Origin: Acinetobacter venetianus RAG-1 = CIP 110063
Lineage (GTDB): Bacteria; Pseudomonadota; Gammaproteobacteria; Pseudomonadales; Moraxellaceae
Direction: 5' to 3'
Length of the DNA: 64,000 nt
Assembly: GCF_000368585.1 (NCBI RefSeq)
Contig: NZ_KB849558.1
Location: 910,722 to 974,721, forward strand
Made by a program: the position numbers and the translations under genes. This document shows, piece after piece, positions 59,361 through 64,000 of the stretch (the stretch's first letter is position 1; every line of letters begins with the position of its first letter). The notes below the pieces were generated by a model. That model worked only from the letters and a program-made list of their open reading frames with translations, had not been told where the DNA came from and ran no database searches.

Positions 59361-61574
59361 TTAGTATTTAAAGGTAATAGAACCCATATAAGTTCTTGGA
59401 TCACCATAGGTATTTGCCCAAGTATTGGTGCGATATTTTTTGTCCGTTAAATTATCAACATTGAACCCTAAAGCTACGTTCTCGTTTAAATTATATCGAG
59501 CCATTAAATCAACCAAAGCAAATGATTTCTGACGATAAGCCTCATAATTCAAACCTGTCTTCGATTTATCATAGAATTCACTTTGCCAGTTCACCCCACC
59601 ACCTACAGTCAACTTATTATCCAAGATTGGAAGGTTGTATGTCGTAAACAGCTTAAACTGTTGCTTTGGAATATCAGTGTTGATTCTTTCGCCTTTATTT
59701 TTAGTTTCAGCTAGCGTATAACCTGCTTGAACGCTCCAGTTTGGCAAAATTTGGCCAGCAATTTCGATTTCATAACCTTGTGTTGTCGCACCCTTAATAC
59801 TTCTGTAATAGGTATCACCTACTTTTGCCCAGTTATTTTTAACGGCATTATCTTCAGCAACATATTTTCCTGCTGATTCAGCGACATTATCCATTTTGGC
59901 TTGGAAATAAGCTGCACTAATATTTAAGCGATTGTCATAAAAAGAGGATTTTAGACCCGCCTCATAATTATCTCCTTCTTGTGGATCTAAGAAGTTATAT
60001 GAGTAGTCGCGGTTATCCTGAGGTAGAAAAATATTTGTATAACTTGCATAAGCAGTCAGATTTGGCGTTAAATCAAAGGTTATGCCTGCATATGGGGTAA
60101 CCTTATTAGATTCATCAATTTTTGAATCCTGAACAGTGTTACGAACAGAATTAGTTGAATGTGTTTTTAAATCATAATTTGAAAGACGTGTACCCAAGAT
60201 TACATGTAATGAATCAACTGGATTTAATCGTGTAGCAAAATAAAAACCTGATTGCTCATAATCTTTATTACTTACGCCTACGACTGTGCGTGCAGTCGCA
60301 GGTAATTCAACATTTCCATTCCATTGATTTAAATCTATCACTTTTTGTGCATTATATCCTTGGTAAGCATCATTATAACTTTTTATCTTTTGATAACTTG
60401 CGCCCATCATGAGCTCATGCTCACGACCGAAAAGTCGATATGGACCATCTATAGAAATATCTAAGCTATGTTCTTCAGGTGCAAAGTCATTTTGTGATGC
60501 TGCTAAAGAAGCGGTCATATTAGTATAATCAGCTTGGGCAACACCAATCACACCATACAGTGACTCAATATCTTGTTTGGTATAGTTATAATTTGCTTGT
60601 AGATTCCAACGATTTAACAATTGATGCTTCAATTGCGTAAAGAAATTCAATGTATCTACTTGGCTATATGCCCATTTTGCACTCGCGTTAAATTCACGAT
60701 CAAATGGCATAATTGTACCGTCTTGACCATACATATCTAGGCCATGTACACCTTGTCCATTTAATCTTGCACGACTGAGCATCGTACCAACAGCAATGGA
60801 TGTATTCTCCGCTAAATCAGCATCTATGACACCATATAGAGTCGCATCACGCTGATCCCCCCAATCTCGCCATGAATCGCTCTGACCATAAGCAGCGATC
60901 AATCGCCCACGTACGTCGCCAGATTCATTCAGCGCCCCTTGTACATCAAAACTTGACCGAATGGTTTGATTTGAACCACCTGCAATGGACAGAGTTGCTT
61001 TTGGTTCAACACTCGTAGCATGTTTTCTATTGAGTGAAACACTCGCACTTGGATAACCAGCGCCATTTGTTAATCCTGTTGCACCTTTAACAACCGTAAT
61101 ATTGTCATAAATAATTGGATTTAAATTGCTTAAAGATGAGCCATTTTTCCCACTGGTAGCTGGTGATGTCATAACACCATCAATTTGATAATTAAGAATT
61201 TGGTTACCGCGAGAATAATAAAACGTATATTCCCCGCCATTGCCTACAGCACCCTGAGCCCCGAAACGTCGAACATACACCCCAGGCGTTTGATCCAATA
61301 CTTCTTCGACTGTATTTAAATTTTGATCTTGGATTCGTTGTTCGGTGATCACACTAATCGTCTGTGGTGTTTCTTTGAGTGATAAATCTAATTTAGTTGC
61401 TGATTTTGATTTTGCTACCGTATATGAAGGTGACGCATGTTCAGCAGTTAAATGGATTGTTGGAAGTTCATTTGTATCAGGCTTATCCTCTATTTGTTCA
61501 ACTGCATTCGCTACATTAGCTGCACTTCCTATGAGAACCATAATAATTGATATATACAAATTGCTATGTTTCAT
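59361..61574 (-). CDS. TonB-dependent ferric-siderophore receptor
   Basis: 737 residues. Signal peptide MKHSNLYISIIMVLIGSAANVANA; TonB-box region after it (ELPTIHLTAEHA); plug domain with LKETPQTISVITEQRIQDQN and GVYVRRFGAQG; a 22-strand barrel ending MGSITFKY with C-terminal aromatic. The plug motif TPQTISVIT is typical of the FhuE/FpvA/FoxA type that imports hydroxamate or xenosiderophores. There is no extra N-terminal signalling domain, so no sigma/anti-sigma control. AAGGGG before the ATG. A near-perfect Fur box lies at 61621-61635. The ligand cannot be named from sequence. Confidence 0.92.
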   Translation of the reverse strand: MKHSNLYISIIMVLIGSAANVANAVEQIEDKPDTNELPTIHLTAEHASPSYTVAKSKSATKLDLSLKETPQTISVITEQRIQDQNLNTVEEVLDQTPGVYVRRFGAQGAVGNGGEYTFYYSRGNQILNYQIDGVMTSPATSGKNGSSLSNLNPIIYDNITVVKGATGLTNGAGYPSASVSLNRKHATSVEPKATLSIAGGSNQTIRSSFDVQGALNESGDVRGRLIAAYGQSDSWRDWGDQRDATLYGVIDADLAENTSIAVGTMLSRARLNGQGVHGLDMYGQDGTIMPFDREFNASAKWAYSQVDTLNFFTQLKHQLLNRWNLQANYNYTKQDIESLYGVIGVAQADYTNMTASLAASQNDFAPEEHSLDISIDGPYRLFGREHELMMGASYQKIKSYNDAYQGYNAQKVIDLNQWNGNVELPATARTVVGVSNKDYEQSGFYFATRLNPVDSLHVILGTRLSNYDLKTHSTNSVRNTVQDSKIDESNKVTPYAGITFDLTPNLTAYASYTNIFLPQDNRDYSYNFLDPQEGDNYEAGLKSSFYDNRLNISAAYFQAKMDNVAESAGKYVAEDNAVKNNWAKVGDTYYRSIKGATTQGYEIEIAGQILPNWSVQAGYTLAETKNKGERINTDIPKQQFKLFTTYNLPILDNKLTVGGGVNWQSEFYDKSKTGLNYEAYRQKSFALVDLMARYNLNENVALGFNVDNLTDKKYRTNTWANTYGDPRTYMGSITFKY

Positions 61575-61620
61575 GAATACCCCTTCAGTATAAGCAACAT
61601 TTGTTTACATTCTACACAAA

Positions 61621-61635
61621 TGATAACGATTATCA
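61621..61635. promoter_or_regulatory. Fur box of the siderophore receptor gene
   Basis: TGATAACGATTATCA matches the 7-1-7 Fur consensus TGATAATNATTATCA at 13 of 14 positions, 47 bases before the receptor ATG. Confidence 0.85.
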
Positions 61636-61709
61636 ATATTAATAGCATTTAAAAATACAGAATTTACTACTTATGTCTGATTAGGGCTTTAATTTATAGT
61701 AGTTTTAAA

Positions 61710-61724
61710 TAATAATTATTATCA
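61710..61724. promoter_or_regulatory. Fur box of the DUF3325-DUF3649-PepSY operon
   Basis: TAATAATTATTATCA matches the Fur 7-1-7 consensus at 13 of 14 positions, 24 bases before the first gene. Confidence 0.75.
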
Positions 61725-61747
61725 TTATATTTTACAAATTTATTGCT

Positions 61748-62008
61748 ATGCTATTAAAAAATATAGGTATCATTATTTCCATTCTTTCATGCTTGGGACT
61801 TTATCTCACCCATAGCAATCAAAAATTTTTGCAAAAACCACTGTCGCGAACAACTCAGTTTTCCGCATTAGCAGGTATGATTTTTAGCTTAATTATTTTG
61901 GTTTATTCACTCCCGCTGTTGGTAGCCATATTAATTTGGCTGGCTGCGGCAACGCTAGTTTGGTCATTTACCCCATTTATTCCCCTCATCATGAGGTTGA
62001 ACAAATGA
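61748..62008 (+). CDS. DUF3325-like small membrane protein
   Basis: 86 residues, three hydrophobic segments (NIGIIISILSCLGLYL, ALAGMIFSLIILVYSL, LVAILIWLAAATLVWSF). Size, the HSNQKFLQKPLSRTTQ pattern after helix one, and position resemble DUF3325 proteins that precede PepSY iron-uptake genes in pseudomonads. First gene of a Fur-boxed operon divergent from the siderophore receptor. Function is unknown, presumably support of the reductase. Its stop overlaps the next ATG (ATGA). Confidence 0.72.
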   Translation: MLLKNIGIIISILSCLGLYLTHSNQKFLQKPLSRTTQFSALAGMIFSLIILVYSLPLLVAILIWLAAATLVWSFTPFIPLIMRLNK

Positions 62009-62292
62009 ATATAGTTAAGCAAAAAATTCAGCCTGATTGGTGGTTAAAAACATTTTCAGGTGCTGTGCTAGGTTTCATTTTCTCATTAGCCGCTGGTTCT
62101 CTTATTCTGATTTTGTCAAAAGCTTATATTGATTCCGCACTAGCTCCACAATTAGGAATGTGGTCAATTCCATGGATCTGGCTGTTTGTATTCTTCCTTG
62201 CGTATTTCATTCCTAAAGGCTGGCAAAGCCTGTTTATTTTTAGCATTGCGAACGTGGTCGCTTACACGTTGTTATTTTGTTTAAGGGGCTAA
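62005..62292 (+). CDS. DUF3649-like iron-uptake membrane protein
   Basis: 95 residues from MNIVKQKIQPDWWLK; the ATG at 62005 has GAGG upstream and overlaps the previous stop. Three membrane helices, the first SGAVLGFIFSLAAGSLILIL. DUF3649 proteins have this length and position between DUF3325 and PepSY genes. Function unknown. One base separates it from the PepSY gene. Confidence 0.72.
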   Translation: MNIVKQKIQPDWWLKTFSGAVLGFIFSLAAGSLILILSKAYIDSALAPQLGMWSIPWIWLFVFFLAYFIPKGWQSLFIFSIANVVAYTLLFCLRG

Positions 62293-62293
62293 A

Positions 62294-63946
62294 ATGAAAA
62301 TCCGCGCAGATATTATTAAAACAGGCAAAAATCTACATACTTGGGTCGGCATCACAGCTGGGATTCTTTTGTTCATTTGCTTCTTCGCTGGTGGATTGAC
62401 GATGTTTCAACATCAACTCAGTCAATGGGCGACACCACCTCAGCAAAAATTAGCTGCCATCGAGCCAAAGAATTACAACCTACTGATTGAACAAGTTCAA
62501 ACCAAATACCCTGAAACATTAAAAGCATTTACCTTAAGTTTTAACTCACCTGAAGGCCATAATGCACCAATCCAATGGGAAGCAAAACATGATGAAGATG
62601 ATCATCATGGAATCAATATTGCACAAACTAGAATGATGGCAACACTTGATTCACAAGGAAACCTGATTGCTAAAGAAGAAAATATTTCAAAATTAGGTTG
62701 GTTAATCGAACAATTGCATGAAACTGCTGGTATTCCCGGCATGATCGGACATCACACCGCAGGTGTCATGGTAATGGGTGTTGTTGCCGTTTTATATTTT
62801 CTCGCAATTATGTCAGGATTAATTGTGCTCTTACCAACTCTGGTCAAAGATTATTTCGCCGTAAGAGAAGGTAAAAATAAAAAGCGCTTTTGGTTAGATA
62901 CACACAATGTCGTAGGTATCACTAGCTTACCCTTTCATATCATAATTAGTGTCACAGTGGTTGTTTTTGCTTTCCATGATATTTTTTATGGTGCACTTAC
63001 ACAGCTTGTATCAAAGGACAAACCGCTATTTGAGCGACCACCACTAGTCAAAATAGTTGAGCCAATTGCACCACTAGACATAAATAAGATTTATCTAAAT
63101 ATCCAAAAAGCAGCACCAGATTATCGCATTGATGGCATTCGATTTAATCAGCTTGATCATCCTCAAAGAGCCTCAGCATTTGTCTCTTTGTACCATCCTG
63201 ATCGTATGCTACGGGGCGATAACTTTGATTATATGTCTTTTAACCCATATCAAAATGCACCTTATCCAACTAAAACCTTATCCACTGAAGAAAATGCTGC
63301 TGCCTCTCTGATTCGTTCAATGTTTGCCTTACATTTTGGTAATTATGGTGGTGAGCCAATCCGTTGGATTTATCTAATTTTTGGTTTAGGTGGCGCTTAT
63401 CTGTTCTATTCAGGCAATATTTTGTGGATTGAAACACGGTTACGTAAGCAGAAGAATCCAAACCTACCTGTACCTAGCCAGCGCAAGGATGTGATATTTA
63501 TTGCTAACCTTACCATTGGCGCCTGTCTGGGTTGTATGCTCGGTATTTTTACCAGTATGCTTATAGGACGTTGGGGTTACATCATTCCAGTGCAATTACA
63601 AAGTCATAACCATGTGTTTATGTATAGCTACTATTCTGTCTTTATAGCCTGTATTTTATACAGTTTTATCATAGGTACAGCGAAGGTCCTACCAAGATTA
63701 TTGTTATCAATTGCAATAATTTTGTTGTTACTTCCTACCACCTCATTGCTTGCTTATATCTTTCCTATTCAGAGTCTTTGGCATTCGACAGGCAATTTAA
63801 TATGGATTGATGTGGTGGCAATTTTATTTGGACTAGTATTCCTACGTTTCTATCAACAAGCAAATCATCGAGCAAAAACAGCACCGATAGGTTCTATTTG
63901 GTCTACGCAAGTTTTGAAGAATGATTCGAAAATAGTTGAAAACTAA
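62294..63946 (+). CDS. PepSY-associated membrane protein, probable ferric-siderophore reductase
   Basis: 550 residues. The first helix region LHTWVGITAGILLFICFFAGGLTMFQHQLS is the PepSY_TM signature, with His residues placed to bind heme or metal; further helices at about 160-185, 210-235, 355-375 and four near the C-terminus. The periplasmic part has EQLHETAGIPGMIGHHTAG. Relatives (FoxB, PiuB types) reduce iron from siderophores at the inner membrane. Its Fur-boxed operon divergent from a receptor gene supports this. A terminator follows. Confidence 0.85.
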   Translation: MKIRADIIKTGKNLHTWVGITAGILLFICFFAGGLTMFQHQLSQWATPPQQKLAAIEPKNYNLLIEQVQTKYPETLKAFTLSFNSPEGHNAPIQWEAKHDEDDHHGINIAQTRMMATLDSQGNLIAKEENISKLGWLIEQLHETAGIPGMIGHHTAGVMVMGVVAVLYFLAIMSGLIVLLPTLVKDYFAVREGKNKKRFWLDTHNVVGITSLPFHIIISVTVVVFAFHDIFYGALTQLVSKDKPLFERPPLVKIVEPIAPLDINKIYLNIQKAAPDYRIDGIRFNQLDHPQRASAFVSLYHPDRMLRGDNFDYMSFNPYQNAPYPTKTLSTEENAAASLIRSMFALHFGNYGGEPIRWIYLIFGLGGAYLFYSGNILWIETRLRKQKNPNLPVPSQRKDVIFIANLTIGACLGCMLGIFTSMLIGRWGYIIPVQLQSHNHVFMYSYYSVFIACILYSFIIGTAKVLPRLLLSIAIILLLLPTTSLLAYIFPIQSLWHSTGNLIWIDVVAILFGLVFLRFYQQANHRAKTAPIGSIWSTQVLKNDSKIVEN

Positions 63947-63956
63947 TTTTTAGTTA

Positions 63957-63993
63957 ACACCATGATCTATGTTGGAAGATCATGGTGTTTCTT
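63957..63993 (+). terminator. Terminator of the PepSY operon
   Basis: AACACCATGATC, a 9-base loop, GATCATGGTGTT and TCTT: a 12-bp stem with a short T-rich tail. Confidence 0.75.
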
Positions 63994-64000
63994 ATCATTA

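Overview
The window is low-GC gammaproteobacterial chromosome, almost certainly from an Acinetobacter species. The evidence is the order ispD-ftsB-eno-kdsA-pyrG, the FilA-type surface protein, the genus-like lipoproteins, and the A+T-rich intergenic DNA with hairpin terminators. I found no rRNA, tRNA, insertion sequence, prophage or CRISPR array. All calls come from reading the sequence and translations by eye; no search was run.

Layout. 1-280: tail of an aldehyde dehydrogenase gene. 582-2027: lone filA-like gene. 2084-5058: carbonyl/quinone-stress group (hchA, quinone oxidoreductase, AraC regulator) with repeated candidate operators. 5090-11298: urea amidolyase operon (allophanate hydrolase, urea carboxylase, GntR regulator) behind a sigma-54-like promoter and a palindromic operator. 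11490-13359: formaldehyde detoxification (frmR, frmA) followed by a ModE-like gene. 13565-18870: phospholipase D-like lipoprotein, an orphan gene, a glycosylase-like protein, a phosphatase, and a pmpAB/persulfide dioxygenase sulfur operon. 18953-19957: zeta-toxin-like gene pair. 20035-26502: DUF6438-type lipoprotein, then the ispD-ftsB-eno-kdsA-pyrG housekeeping block and a small lipoprotein. 26563-32540: hydrolases, a SnoaL-like protein, fadH with a divergent PadR regulator, and an alpha/beta hydrolase. 32592-34030: DAHP synthase with an elaborate leader. 34258-36251: ABC-F gene interrupted by a stop codon, and ynfA. 36251-39406: clpA and clpS with a decayed second clpS copy between them. 39428-44522: a coiled-coil membrane protein, argC, a lipoprotein, a YgjP-like peptidase and rpiA. 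44627-52963: ilvA, ktrAB, a C39-like protein, pldA and an M16C peptidase. 53451-55420: PfkB kinase, Rieske protein, YqiJ-like protein. 55984-59311: complete cydP-cydA-cydB-cydX-ybgE bd-oxidase operon. 59361-63946: Fur-boxed siderophore receptor divergent from a DUF3325/DUF3649/PepSY reductase-type operon.

The most notable signal lies upstream of the DAHP synthase gene, which makes the first committed enzyme of aromatic amino acid synthesis. Two short ORFs, each with a dense run of Phe/Tyr/Trp codons, flank a terminator hairpin that has a competing antiterminator pairing. This looks like a two-stage aromatic-responsive attenuator. Other second-look items are the clpS remnant, the sigma-54/GntR promoter of the urea operon, 21-bp-phased repeats upstream of hchA, twin PadR palindromes, four related motifs upstream of cydPABX, and several perfect intergenic hairpins without U-tracts just after stop codons.
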